DNA from: Acidobacteriaceae bacterium
GTDB taxonomy: Bacteria > Acidobacteriota > Terriglobia > Terriglobales > Acidobacteriaceae
Length of the DNA stretch: 34,975 nt
Assembly: GCA_027449545.1 (NCBI GenBank)
Contig: DAIDLI010000123.1
Coordinates: 1-34,975, forward strand
Reading direction: 5' to 3'
In this document: one piece after another, positions 26,893 to 34,975 of the stretch
How positions within the stretch are numbered: the stretch's first letter is position 1
How the letters are laid out: each line of letters opens with the position of its first letter
Program-made: the position numbers and the translations under genes
Notes under the pieces: generated by a model
Database searches by the model: none
What the model was told of the DNA's origin: nothing
What the model saw: the letters and a program-made list of their open reading frames with translations, nothing else

Positions 26893-28242
26893 TTATGATC
26901 CTGCCGGCAGCATCAAGGTAAAGACTGTTCCCCGGTTGGAGCCGCTGGTGTGGCTGGCAACTTGAATAGATCCGCCCTGCCGCGCCACCAGATCCTGTAC
27001 CACCCATAAACCCAGCCCGGTACCGTGGTTTTTCTTTGTTGAAAAGAAAGGTTCGAAGATGCTGGCGAGGTGTTCGGGAGGGATGCCACTACCGGCATCG
27101 CCGACCTGCACGCGGGCAAAAGCGCCTTCTTTCTCTGCGGTCACCCAGATGCGCCCGCCGGGGTCGCTGGCGTCGATGGCATTATCGATCAGGTTGACGA
27201 GGATCTGCCGCAGTTCGCCGGCGTTGGCCAGCACCTTCACGTCGGAGTCGGCTTCGTACTGGATGTGGGTCACCTTGAGCTTGCGCTTGTGCGCCAGCAC
27301 TTCGGAGGTCTCCATCACCAGTTCGCGGAGCGCGACCGGCTGCGGCTTGCCGGAGTCGCGGAAGAAGCCGAGCGTGCGGTGGGTTACGGCGCTCAGGCGC
27401 GCGGCCTGGCTCTGCGCGCGCTGCACGAACTCGCGGGCCGACTGCAGCGAGCTCGCGCCCTCGGCAAGGTAGAGCAGGTTGGTGAGGCCAGCCAGCGGAT
27501 TATTGATTTCGTGCGCGATGGAAGCGGCCATGCGTCCCGCCACGGCCAGCTTTTCCGTGCGCACCAGCGCCTCCTGGGCCTGCTCCAAGGCCACCATCTG
27601 GCGCAGCATGCGATCGATCTCCAGGTTGATGCGCTCCTCGGGGTGGGCCAGGTACTCGTCCGGAGGGATGAAGAAGAAGTTGCGGGCCACCGTCTGTCCG
27701 ATGGTCACCAGCGGATGGGTGTGAATGACGGCGCGCACAGTCTCGGCGGCAAACCGCTTGCGATCGTACTGGCAGGCCGCCAGGCATGCGTGTTCGCGAA
27801 AGAAGTGGTTCAGCAGCGCTTCATACTCCACCAGCCGTTCCACGCCGCTCTCGTCGCCCAGCGCCCAGGTCATCTCGGCGGCCAGGCGGAGGGCCTGATA
27901 GCCGGAGCGCTGTGCGGAAATGGTGCTTTCCCGCAGGAAGTCGATCATGCGCTGGGGCGTGAAGTAGCCGTCGCGGAGGTAGGCCTCGCGCTTGGTGACG
28001 ATCTCCAGCGCGCCGACGGCGCGGGCGGCCCCCACCTCGACGCCCATGCGCTTCATGGCGGCAAGCACCGTCTCCACCAGGCCATCGTCGCTGACGTAGA
28101 GGCAGCGCTCGCGTTTCTCCAGGCCGGCGCGGAGAAAGCTCGCGGCGAGCGCCGCCTGGTCCTCGGGCGTGTCGTAGATCAGGCACAGGTGATCCCTCGG
28201 TTTCAGTTCCTCCACTGCGCTGGCGACATTTCCCTGGACCAT
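26893..28242 (-). CDS. MEDS-domain histidine kinase (intact)
   Basis: A 449-residue soluble sensor kinase. The MEDS domain covers about 10-170 and starts with the classic KPRDHLCLIYDTPEDQAA; such domains, first noted in DcmR, are thought to bind small or hydrocarbon-derived ligands. A coiled segment leads to HisKA, with the acceptor His in SIAHEINNPLAGLTNLLYL (about residue 250). HATPase follows: N box NLIDNAIDASD, G1 DAGSGIP, F box PFFSTKK and G2 GTGLGLWV. Its kinase half closely resembles that of the interrupted kinase at 19.5-21.3 kb and shows an unbroken LLYLAEG at the place where that gene has a stop. The ATG at 28242 has AGGGAG just upstream; in-frame starts at 28263 and 28278 are possible. 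No response regulator is adjacent, so its partner is elsewhere. Confidence 0.92.
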   Translation of the reverse strand: MVQGNVASAVEELKPRDHLCLIYDTPEDQAALAASFLRAGLEKRERCLYVSDDGLVETVLAAMKRMGVEVGAARAVGALEIVTKREAYLRDGYFTPQRMIDFLRESTISAQRSGYQALRLAAEMTWALGDESGVERLVEYEALLNHFFREHACLAACQYDRKRFAAETVRAVIHTHPLVTIGQTVARNFFFIPPDEYLAHPEERINLEIDRMLRQMVALEQAQEALVRTEKLAVAGRMAASIAHEINNPLAGLTNLLYLAEGASSLQSAREFVQRAQSQAARLSAVTHRTLGFFRDSGKPQPVALRELVMETSEVLAHKRKLKVTHIQYEADSDVKVLANAGELRQILVNLIDNAIDASDPGGRIWVTAEKEGAFARVQVGDAGSGIPPEHLASIFEPFFSTKKNHGTGLGLWVVQDLVARQGGSIQVASHTSGSNRGTVFTLMLPAGS

Positions 28243-28452
28243 GGGCTCCCTGGGCCGCCGCATCCCGGCTGAGTTCACTCCGGTTGTTCGGCACAGGCTT
28301 GGATGCCGAGGGAAACACCGGCGATACCCCGCGGGCGGGTTGCCCGGGCGTGAACTCCTGTAAGGGATGCGTGCTGTGTGCCTAGTCGCAACGGCCCTTG
28401 ACCTCTGTTTTCAGCTCGCCACCCCGCTCTCCCGTCTAAACTGATAGAGGCC

Positions 28453-29076
28453 ATGTCTGACACGCTCTATCTCAGCCTCTGGTATCCCAATCTCCGGCTT
28501 GCCTCGCTCCCCGACAAGCTTGTCCAGGTTCTCTCCACCTTTGCCGCGCAAGGCGGCGAGCGCGGCGTTTATGCGGCGACCGTGTGGCCGGTGAGTTGGA
28601 GCGAAGCGCCTGTCTTTCAGCGCGTCTGGGGGCGAGGCTCCGAAGGCGTCGCACCGCGCGAAGCCGTGGAAGAAACCCTCGAGCTGCTCCACGAGGACTA
28701 CGCCTACGAGTTCCAGATCGGCTGGAGCCTATGGGAGCTGGAAACCGCCGGCGGTTTGGACCCGCGCTGGGTGCGCAGTCCGCGACTGGTGCGCGTCACC
28801 GGCTTCGGTCCGCTGTTTGAAGAGGGCGCCTACGAGCAGGACGGCCACATCCGCATCGACTTCGGCTCCGACGGGCCGTTTCTGGAAGAGGAGGTCGAGC
28901 TCGATCCGCAGACGGCACGCCACATTGAAGAGAACATTACGCAGCTCATCGCCCTGGTGCAGGCTGTCGAGAAGGAATCCGGCGCCACCGCGCGCCTGCT
29001 GTGGAGCGAACTGGGTGAGAGCCTGGCCCAGCGGCTTGCCCAGCGCCTGGCCGCTGCCCACGGCATAGGGAACTGA
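28453..29076 (+). CDS. Conserved-looking hypothetical protein upstream of lptC-A
   Basis: A 207-residue acidic protein without signal peptide or membrane segment. It starts MSDTLYLSLWYPNLRLASLP at an ATG with AGAGG 2 nt upstream. It contains aromatic-rich beta-like stretches (YAYEFQIGWSLWELETAGG, VRVTGFGPLFEEGAYEQDG, HIRIDFGSDGPFLEEE) and a helical C-terminal third (HIEENITQLIALVQAVEKE). I recognise no family. It ends 3 bp before the GTG of the LptC-LptA gene, so the two are surely co-transcribed and probably coupled. That makes a role in envelope biogenesis possible, but nothing in the sequence itself shows this. Confidence 0.8.
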   Translation: MSDTLYLSLWYPNLRLASLPDKLVQVLSTFAAQGGERGVYAATVWPVSWSEAPVFQRVWGRGSEGVAPREAVEETLELLHEDYAYEFQIGWSLWELETAGGLDPRWVRSPRLVRVTGFGPLFEEGAYEQDGHIRIDFGSDGPFLEEEVELDPQTARHIEENITQLIALVQAVEKESGATARLLWSELGESLAQRLAQRLAAAHGIGN

Positions 29077-29079
29077 TCC

Positions 29080-31467
29080 GTGCGCTTCACCATCGAGCGA
29101 ATCCGGACCCTGGTGCTGGCGGCGGGCGTGCTGCTGGTGCTGGCCATTGTGGGATTTCTGGTGTTCGACAAGCTCAAGCGCGCGGTGCCCCGCGACATTC
29201 CCGCCAGGCTGGGCGTTGAAATTCAGCAGGAGGCGAACGGGGTCACCTACACACAGGCGCATGGCGGCCACACCATCTTCAAGATTCACGCCTCGCGCGT
29301 GATTCAGCTCCGCAACAGCCATGCCACGCTACGCGACGTGGAGATCGATCTGTACGGGCAGGATGGCCGCCGCGTAGACGTGATCAAGGGCGACGAGTTC
29401 GAATACAACCAGAAGACCGAGATCGCCACCGCCGCCGGCCCTGTCCAGATCACGCTGTCTCGGCCTTCCGCGCGCTCTGGCAAGTCAGCCAAAACGCAAG
29501 CGGCGAGTGACGTGATCAGCGTCCACACCAGCGGCATCACCTTCGCGCAGAAGACCGGGATCGTCTCTACGGCCAAGCGCGTCGACTTCTCCTCGGGGCA
29601 GGGAAGCGGCAGCGCAGTTGGCGCCAGTTACAACTCCGACAGCGGGATGCTGATTCTTGAGAGCGCCGTGGAGATGATCGCGCAGCCGCGCCCGGGCAGC
29701 AACACCGGACCGGTGCGGGTTCGCGCCAGCCACGCGGAGTTCGACCGAGACCAGCAGATCTTCCGCCTTACGGCGGCCAGCGCGGAGATGCGCACCGGGC
29801 AAGCCTCCGCCGGCCAGGCGCAGATTAACGTGCGCGATGACGGTTCGGTCGAGAGCCTCGCCGCCAGCGGCGGCTTCACGCTCTCCACTCTGAAAGGCAG
29901 CCACCTGGCCGCGCCTGGCGGCCAGATGGAATTCACCGCGAACAACCAGCCGGCCAGCGCTCATCTCAGCGGCGGGGTTACGCTGTCCTCGCAGCAGCCG
30001 GGTCGCTCCATCACCGGCTCGGCGTCACTCGCGGACCTGGTGTTTGCAGCCGCCGGCGAACTGCGCCACCTGCATCTCGAAAACCAGGTGCGGCTGCGCG
30101 AGCAGCAGACGCAGCCGGTCTCCGGAGGCCGTTCTCTGCCGGTTCACCTGATGCGCACCTGGCGATCCAATGTGGCGGATGTGGAGTTCCGCCCGGTGGC
30201 CCGGGGCAAGGTGGAACCCGCGTTGCTGCATGGTTCCGGAGGCGTCGTTCTCACCAGTGAGACCCAGCGCGGCAATCAGTCACCGCAGCCCTCGAATCTG
30301 GCCGCCGATGACCTCACCGGCGTCTTCGGCGCCAACTCCAGCCTCAAGACCCTCACTGGGGTCGGCCACGCCAGCTTGCGCGAGACCGCAGCGGACGGCG
30401 CCCTGCAGACCGCCAGGGCCGATCGCATGCAGGCGCGTTTCGTTCCTGCCGCTGGGGCGCGTCCGGCGAAGAATGGCTCGGCGGCGCCTGCGCAGCTACA
30501 ATTCGCGCAGCTTGACGGTCACGTCATCCTCGACGAGCAGCCCGCTGCCCGTGAGGGGGCGCAGCAGCAGCCGGTTCACGCCACCGCCGGCCGTGCCATC
30601 TACCAGAGCGCCGGGCAGTGGCTGCACCTCACCGAGACCCCGCGCGTCACGGATGGGGGAATGGATCTCTCGGCCGATGCCATCGATGTCTCGCAGCAAT
30701 CCGGCGAAGCCTTTGCGCATGGGAACGTGAAGGCTACCTGGATGGAATCTGCCGCCGGGGCCGGGACGCCAGCGTTCTCGCTGGGCGGCCGCGGACCCGC
30801 CCACGTGATCGCCCACGAGGCGGAGCTGCACCAGTCGACCGGCGAAGCGTTCTTCCGCGGGGATGCCCGCTTGTGGCAGGACGCCAACTCGGTCTCTGCG
30901 CCGCTGCTGATCCTCAACCGCAGCCAGCAGAGCCTCACCGCGCGGACGACGACGGCAGCGCGGCCGGTTTTCGCTGTGCTTCTGGGCGCGCCGCAGGCAA
31001 GGCCGGGCTCGAAGGCCCGCACGGCCGCGCCTTCTGTCATCCGCGTGCGCGGCGGCGAACTTGATTATTCCGGCGTGGAGCGCACCGCGCTCTTCCGCGC
31101 TGCGCCTCTTGCCAGCGTGACTGCCGAGTCCGGAGCAGTGACCTCTACCTCGGATGAGGTGGATCTTTACCTTTCGCAGCCCGGGAATCATGCCACCGGG
31201 ACCGCCGCCCAGGTGGAGCGCATGACCGCACGTGGGCACGTGGTGCTTCGTGCTCAGGGCCGGCGGGGCACAGGGCACCAGCTTGCTTACAGCGGCAGCA
31301 GCGGCGATTACGTTCTGACCGGGACGCCGGCGGAGCCTCCCCGCCTCGTTGATCCGCTACGCGGCAGCGTCACCGGCAACGCTTTGATTTTCCATAGCCG
31401 CGATGATAGCGTCAGTATCGAAGGCGGCCAGCAGGAGACTACCACCCAGACCACCGCGCCGCGGTAG
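29080..31467 (+). CDS. LptC-LptA (OstA-like) fusion for LPS transport
   Basis: A 795-residue protein anchored by one N-terminal membrane helix at about residues 11-30 ([19 protein letters not shown]). Residues about 35-190 form an LptC-like periplasmic domain ([20 protein letters not shown], then [20 protein letters not shown]). The remaining 600 residues repeat the OstA/LptA beta-jellyroll pattern ([65 protein letters not shown]). In E. coli LptC (191 residues) and LptA (185) are separate and form the bridge that carries LPS across the periplasm from LptBFG. Here one chain seems to supply LptC plus several LptA-like modules. The GTG start lies 3 bp after the preceding gene. lptB and rpoN follow, as in the classic lptC-lptA-lptB-rpoN order. 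Confidence 0.85.
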   Translation: MRFTIERIRTLVLAAGVLLVLAIVGFLVFDKLKRAVPRDIPARLGVEIQQEANGVTYTQAHGGHTIFKIHASRVIQLRNSHATLRDVEIDLYGQDGRRVDVIKGDEFEYNQKTEIATAAGPVQITLSRPSARSGKSAKTQAASDVISVHTSGITFAQKTGIVSTAKRVDFSSGQGSGSAVGASYNSDSGMLILESAVEMIAQPRPGSNTGPVRVRASHAEFDRDQQIFRLTAASAEMRTGQASAGQAQINVRDDGSVESLAASGGFTLSTLKGSHLAAPGGQMEFTANNQPASAHLSGGVTLSSQQPGRSITGSASLADLVFAAAGELRHLHLENQVRLREQQTQPVSGGRSLPVHLMRTWRSNVADVEFRPVARGKVEPALLHGSGGVVLTSETQRGNQSPQPSNLAADDLTGVFGANSSLKTLTGVGHASLRETAADGALQTARADRMQARFVPAAGARPAKNGSAAPAQLQFAQLDGHVILDEQPAAREGAQQQPVHATAGRAIYQSAGQWLHLTETPRVTDGGMDLSADAIDVSQQSGEAFAHGNVKATWMESAAGAGTPAFSLGGRGPAHVIAHEAELHQSTGEAFFRGDARLWQDANSVSAPLLILNRSQQSLTARTTTAARPVFAVLLGAPQARPGSKARTAAPSVIRVRGGELDYSGVERTALFRAAPLASVTAESGAVTSTSDEVDLYLSQPGNHATGTAAQVERMTARGHVVLRAQGRRGTGHQLAYSGSSGDYVLTGTPAEPPRLVDPLRGSVTGNALIFHSRDDSVSIEGGQQETTTQTTAPR

Positions 31468-31553
31468 TTTGTAGCTGGGCTGTGTCGCCGGGCGCACCAG
31501 TCTGCGCGATCTTGTTGGTGTCGGCGAGATGGGGAGCGAGAGCCAGAGACCGA

Positions 31554-32282
<729 letters not shown>

Positions 32283-32367
32283 AACGAGTTTGTTGCCTAG
32301 CTCGCTCGTTCCCCTGTTCCCGGTCCTATACAATTGCCAAAACGAAACTCCCGGCCTGACCAGGACG

Positions 32368-32391
32368 CCTTCCGACGTAAAGTTCGGAAGG
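32368..32391 (+). other. Hairpin in the lptB-rpoN intergenic region
   Basis: CCTTCCGA (32368-32375) and TCGGAAGG (32384-32391) form a perfect 8-bp stem around an 8-nt loop, 79 bp before the rpoN ATG. There is no T-run, so it is more likely an mRNA-processing or leader structure, or an operator, than a terminator. A TATACAAT sequence about 40 bp upstream could be a -10 box for a separate rpoN promoter, but no -35 is evident. Confidence 0.35.
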
Positions 32392-32469
32392 TGAGACAAT
32401 GCATAGAGAAATTCTTCTTCCCCTGCGGTTACACTCGTTGATCGAACGGAGGGGAACTGGTCCTCTTGT

Positions 32470-34164
32470 ATGGCGCTGCTGCAACCTAAACTGAACCTCA
32501 AAGTCGCGCAACGCCAGGTCCTCACTCCGGGCCTGATGCAGATGGTCAGCGTGCTGGCCCTCAACAAGCTCGAACTGAAGGAGATGATCGATGCCGAGAT
32601 GGTGGAAAACCCCGTCCTGGAAGAGATTGACGAATCGGTTCCGATGCTGGATGAGGTGGCCGGCCGCGAGGAGCGCCTGGAGCGCAGCGCTGAGGAGGCC
32701 GCGGCTCCGCCCAAGGATGTCTTCAACGAGATTGACTTCGGCTCCTATTTTCAGGAGTACCTCGATCCCGGCTACCGCACGCAGCCTGAGTTTGAAGAGA
32801 GCGAGAAGCCCTCGTTCGAGACCTTCCTTTCCGCTCCTACCACGCTCACCGATCACCTGGCGTGGCAGCTGGGGGCTCTGACGCTCGACCAGGAACTGGT
32901 GGATGCCGCCGAGTTTGTGGTGGGCAACCTGGATGGGGATGGTTACCTGGCCGCTACCGACGAGGAACTGGCCGTTGCCTTCCGCCAGCCGGCCGTACCC
33001 GCCGAACGGCAGAATGGACACGCGGAGCCGCCGGTCCCGGCAGAAGTGCCCGCGTTTATCAATGGTCCCGCCGGCCTGACCGCGCCCATGCCCCCCGTCC
33101 CCGCCGAGCCGGAGCTGCCGCGCCCGCTGGCTCCTGCCGCCGATATCGACCTCATTCGCCGCGCCATCGACTTGGTGCAGCACCTGGACCCCGCTGGCAT
33201 CGGCGCGCGCGACCTGCGTGAATCGCTGCTGCTCCAGATTGCCGCGCAGCAGGACGAGTTCGAGCAGATTTATGGCACACGCTTGCCGGAGCTGCTGGAA
33301 GCCGACGCACACGGCCACTTGCAGGACGAAGCCGAGCGCAAGATCGAGGAGCGCCGCCGCGCGATGGAGGTGGCTGCACTCATCGTCGATCACCACCTGC
33401 ACCTGCTGCAGAAACGCGATTTGAAAGACCTGGCGCGCGCCGCTCAGATCACGCAGGACGAAGCCCAGCAGGGCATCGAATTCATCCGCACCCTGGACCC
33501 GCGCCCCGGCCGCCTGTACAACCGCGAAGAGACCCGGCTGATCGAGCCGGACGTCTTCTTTGTGAAGCGCGGCGGCGAGTGGGTGGTCAGCATGAATGAA
33601 GAAGATCTGCCCAGCCTCCGGCTCAGCCGCCGCTATCGGCACATGCTGGTGGCCGAGAACACCGACAAAGAGGTCAAGGACTACGTGAAGGAGCGCTTCC
33701 GCTCCGCGCTCCAGCTCATGCGCAATATCGCCCAGCGCAAGAGCACGATCCTGCGTGTCTGCGAGATCATCGTTCGCCGCCAGCAGGACTTTCTCGAGCA
33801 CGGGGTTGAGGCTCTGCACCCCATGATGATCAAGGAGGTGGCGGAGGAGATCGGTGTGCACCCTTCCACGGTGAGCCGCGCGGTGGCGAACAAGTACGCC
33901 CACACTCCGCAGGGCGTGCTCGAGCTGCGGTTTTTCTTTACTGAGGGGGCCAACGGCCCGGAGGGCGCCGACACCCCGCTGCTGGTGCTCAAGCGCAAGG
34001 TGCGCAAGCTGATCGAGGAAGAAAACCCGCGCAAGCCGCTCACCGACGATCAGCTAGCGGCGATGCTCCAGGCCCAGGGCATCCAGATCACCCGCCGCAC
34101 GGTCGCCAAGTACCGCGAGGACATGAATATCCCCAGCACGCACCAGCGGCGCAAGCGGGAGTAG
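32470..34164 (+). CDS. rpoN: RNA polymerase sigma-54 factor RpoN
   Basis: A 564-residue sigma-54, which directs RNA polymerase to -24/-12 promoters under control of AAA+ activators. Region I (about 1-50) is the activator-responsive part: LNLKVAQRQVLTPGLMQMVS followed by ELKEMIDAEMVENPVLEE. An acidic region II follows. The core-binding domain spans about 120-350 (DHLAWQLGAL, VQHLDPAGIGARDLRESLL). The DNA-binding part has the HTH EEIGVHPSTVSRAVANKY and the RpoN box TRRTVAKYRE (541-550; usual ARRTVAKYRE). It is longer than the usual 450-500 residues, mainly because of a Pro/Ala-rich insert at about 173-223 within the core-binding region. It follows lptB as in many diderms. A hibernation-factor gene (hpf), often next, is not found downstream here. 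Confidence 0.96.
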   Translation: MALLQPKLNLKVAQRQVLTPGLMQMVSVLALNKLELKEMIDAEMVENPVLEEIDESVPMLDEVAGREERLERSAEEAAAPPKDVFNEIDFGSYFQEYLDPGYRTQPEFEESEKPSFETFLSAPTTLTDHLAWQLGALTLDQELVDAAEFVVGNLDGDGYLAATDEELAVAFRQPAVPAERQNGHAEPPVPAEVPAFINGPAGLTAPMPPVPAEPELPRPLAPAADIDLIRRAIDLVQHLDPAGIGARDLRESLLLQIAAQQDEFEQIYGTRLPELLEADAHGHLQDEAERKIEERRRAMEVAALIVDHHLHLLQKRDLKDLARAAQITQDEAQQGIEFIRTLDPRPGRLYNREETRLIEPDVFFVKRGGEWVVSMNEEDLPSLRLSRRYRHMLVAENTDKEVKDYVKERFRSALQLMRNIAQRKSTILRVCEIIVRRQQDFLEHGVEALHPMMIKEVAEEIGVHPSTVSRAVANKYAHTPQGVLELRFFFTEGANGPEGADTPLLVLKRKVRKLIEEENPRKPLTDDQLAAMLQAQGIQITRRTVAKYREDMNIPSTHQRRKRE

Positions 34165-34178
34165 AAGTCAGCGCTCCG

Positions 34179-34625
34179 CTATATCCCTGCGCGGCGAGCG
34201 ACACCGGCCCGCAGGGCGTTGGGAACAAAACTTCTAGGCAGGTTGAGCAAAGCGTTGTCGAACCGCTGGCCGTCTTCCAACCGATGCGGTGGTCCGATGT
34301 GGGTCATGGCGTTGGCCGAAGCCGCGGGGATGGTGAACGGCAGCACCCGAAACCCGTGGTGCCCCTGCCGGATGAGCGCTACTGGCGCAGGCGACCGGCC
34401 AGCTTTGCCGTGGAAGATTCGCGAAAACAGCCAGTCCGCCAGCCGCGGATCGCAGATTTGCGGCTCGCCCTGCCAGAACGCATCGGGCAGATCGCAGTAG
34501 ATATGCAGGTGGCCCAGCAGCAGTTCGATATGCCGGATCCGCCGCGAAAAGTAGCGCCGCGCGTTGCGCGGGCCGATGTAGAGCCCCGTGACTCCGCGTC
34601 CGCTGCCGAGCGTTCTCACGACCAT
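34179..34625 (-). CDS. Hypothetical protein, convergent with rpoN
   Basis: A 148-residue protein of unknown function. The ATG at 34625 has AGGAGA 8 nt upstream, a good ribosome-binding site; the frame is open to 34670 but that extension has none. The N-terminal 95 residues look like a folded domain with aromatic and charged residues (GLYIGPRNARRYFSRRIRHI, LLLGHLHIYCDLPDAFWQGE, WLFSRIFHGKAG). The C-terminal part is less structured and rich in Ala, Pro and Arg. There is no signal peptide or membrane helix. I recognise no family. Its stop is 14 bp from the rpoN stop. Confidence 0.65.
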   Translation of the reverse strand: MVVRTLGSGRGVTGLYIGPRNARRYFSRRIRHIELLLGHLHIYCDLPDAFWQGEPQICDPRLADWLFSRIFHGKAGRSPAPVALIRQGHHGFRVLPFTIPAASANAMTHIGPPHRLEDGQRFDNALLNLPRSFVPNALRAGVARRAGI

Positions 34626-34911
34626 GAGTCCATCTCCTGCGCGCGACCTTTGCCGCACCGGCCAAACCACGCCATGTTGGATGGATGCCGGAACCGGCTG
34701 GCGATTTGCTCCATCCTCTTGCTGGCGCCGTAAGGTGTCAAGAGGGATTTTAGGCCCTCTCCGCAGGTCGACGCCCGCAAGTGCTTGAATCTTCGCGGCG
34801 CTGGCGGATGGAGGTGGCCAGCGACAGATAGGCGGGACCGCCGAGCAACTTCCGTCCGGATTTGCGGTCTAAGACTCTAGCCCAGAAATATCTTTCCCGG
34901 AGGACGATGGA

Positions 34912-34975
34912 ATGAAACGAGTGGTTGTGCTGCTGTTTGCTGCGCTTTTGTTTTCAACAGCCGCGCATGCGGATT
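34912..34975 (+). CDS. Secreted protein, N-terminus only (cut by window end)
   Basis: Only 21 codons are present. They encode a textbook signal peptide (MKRVVVLLFAALLFSTAAHA, then D) with a probable cleavage after AHA. GGAGG at 34899-34903, 8 nt before the ATG, supports the start. The mature protein lies outside the window, so no function can be given. Confidence 0.75.
   Translation, partial: MKRVVVLLFAALLFSTAAHAD

Noticed and set aside
34741..34760. AGAGGG/CCCTCT hairpin upstream of the last gene as a terminator
   Set aside because: A 6-bp stem without a T-run on either strand, located between divergent genes where no transcript should end.

Overview
The window is high-GC DNA, almost fully coding, and by family content it comes from an Acidobacteriota chromosome, probably a Terriglobia-type soil lineage. 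The pointers are an acidobacterial-type von Willebrand A protein, an Oar-like TonB-dependent receptor with an N-terminal carboxypeptidase-regulatory domain, MEDS-domain histidine kinases, and a diderm envelope set (Omp85/TamB, LptC-A/LptB). No rRNA, tRNA, CRISPR array, insertion sequence or phage gene was seen. The assignment rests on recognised protein families only; no database was searched.

Layout. 0.1-1.8 kb (minus): a fused MoaD-MoaE molybdopterin synthase overlapping a secreted VWA protein. 2.0-5.3 kb (minus): a large TonB-dependent receptor. 5.46-5.9 kb (plus): the scar of a HigB/RelE-type toxin gene in front of an intact HTH antitoxin, with a palindromic operator. 5.96-8.9 kb (minus): a small membrane protein and Lon protease separated by a strong terminator. 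8.9-9.5 kb: a gene-free stretch. 9.5-10.5 kb (minus): an ECF sigma factor with a zinc-finger anti-sigma factor. 10.7-19.0 kb (plus): a tightly overlapped operon for an Omp85 protein with about seven POTRA domains, a SurA-like chaperone without a PPIase domain, and TamB. 19.0-21.3 kb (minus): a response regulator and a MEDS-PAS histidine kinase broken by one in-frame amber codon. 21.6-26.8 kb (mostly plus): a triple-BON secreted protein, RecO, a 63-residue membrane protein (minus), GlyQ and GlyS. 26.9-28.2 kb (minus): a second, intact MEDS histidine kinase. 28.45-34.2 kb (plus): a conserved unknown protein, an LptC-LptA fusion, LptB and RpoN. 34.2-35 kb: an unknown protein (minus) and the start of a secreted protein cut by the window edge.

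How the parts fit. Two outer-membrane biogenesis modules lie here: Omp85/SurA-like/TamB for protein (and possibly lipid) traffic, and Lpt for lipopolysaccharide export, the latter joined to rpoN as in many diderms. Stress and signalling genes (Lon, the ECF pair, two MEDS kinases, BON protein) are interspersed. The most unusual items are the kinase interrupted right after its phospho-acceptor histidine, the toxin deletion that left antitoxin and operator intact, the seven-POTRA Omp85 protein in a TamB operon, and the MoaD-MoaE fusion that keeps an internal Gly-Gly. I did not find a clearly novel multi-gene system such as a defence island.
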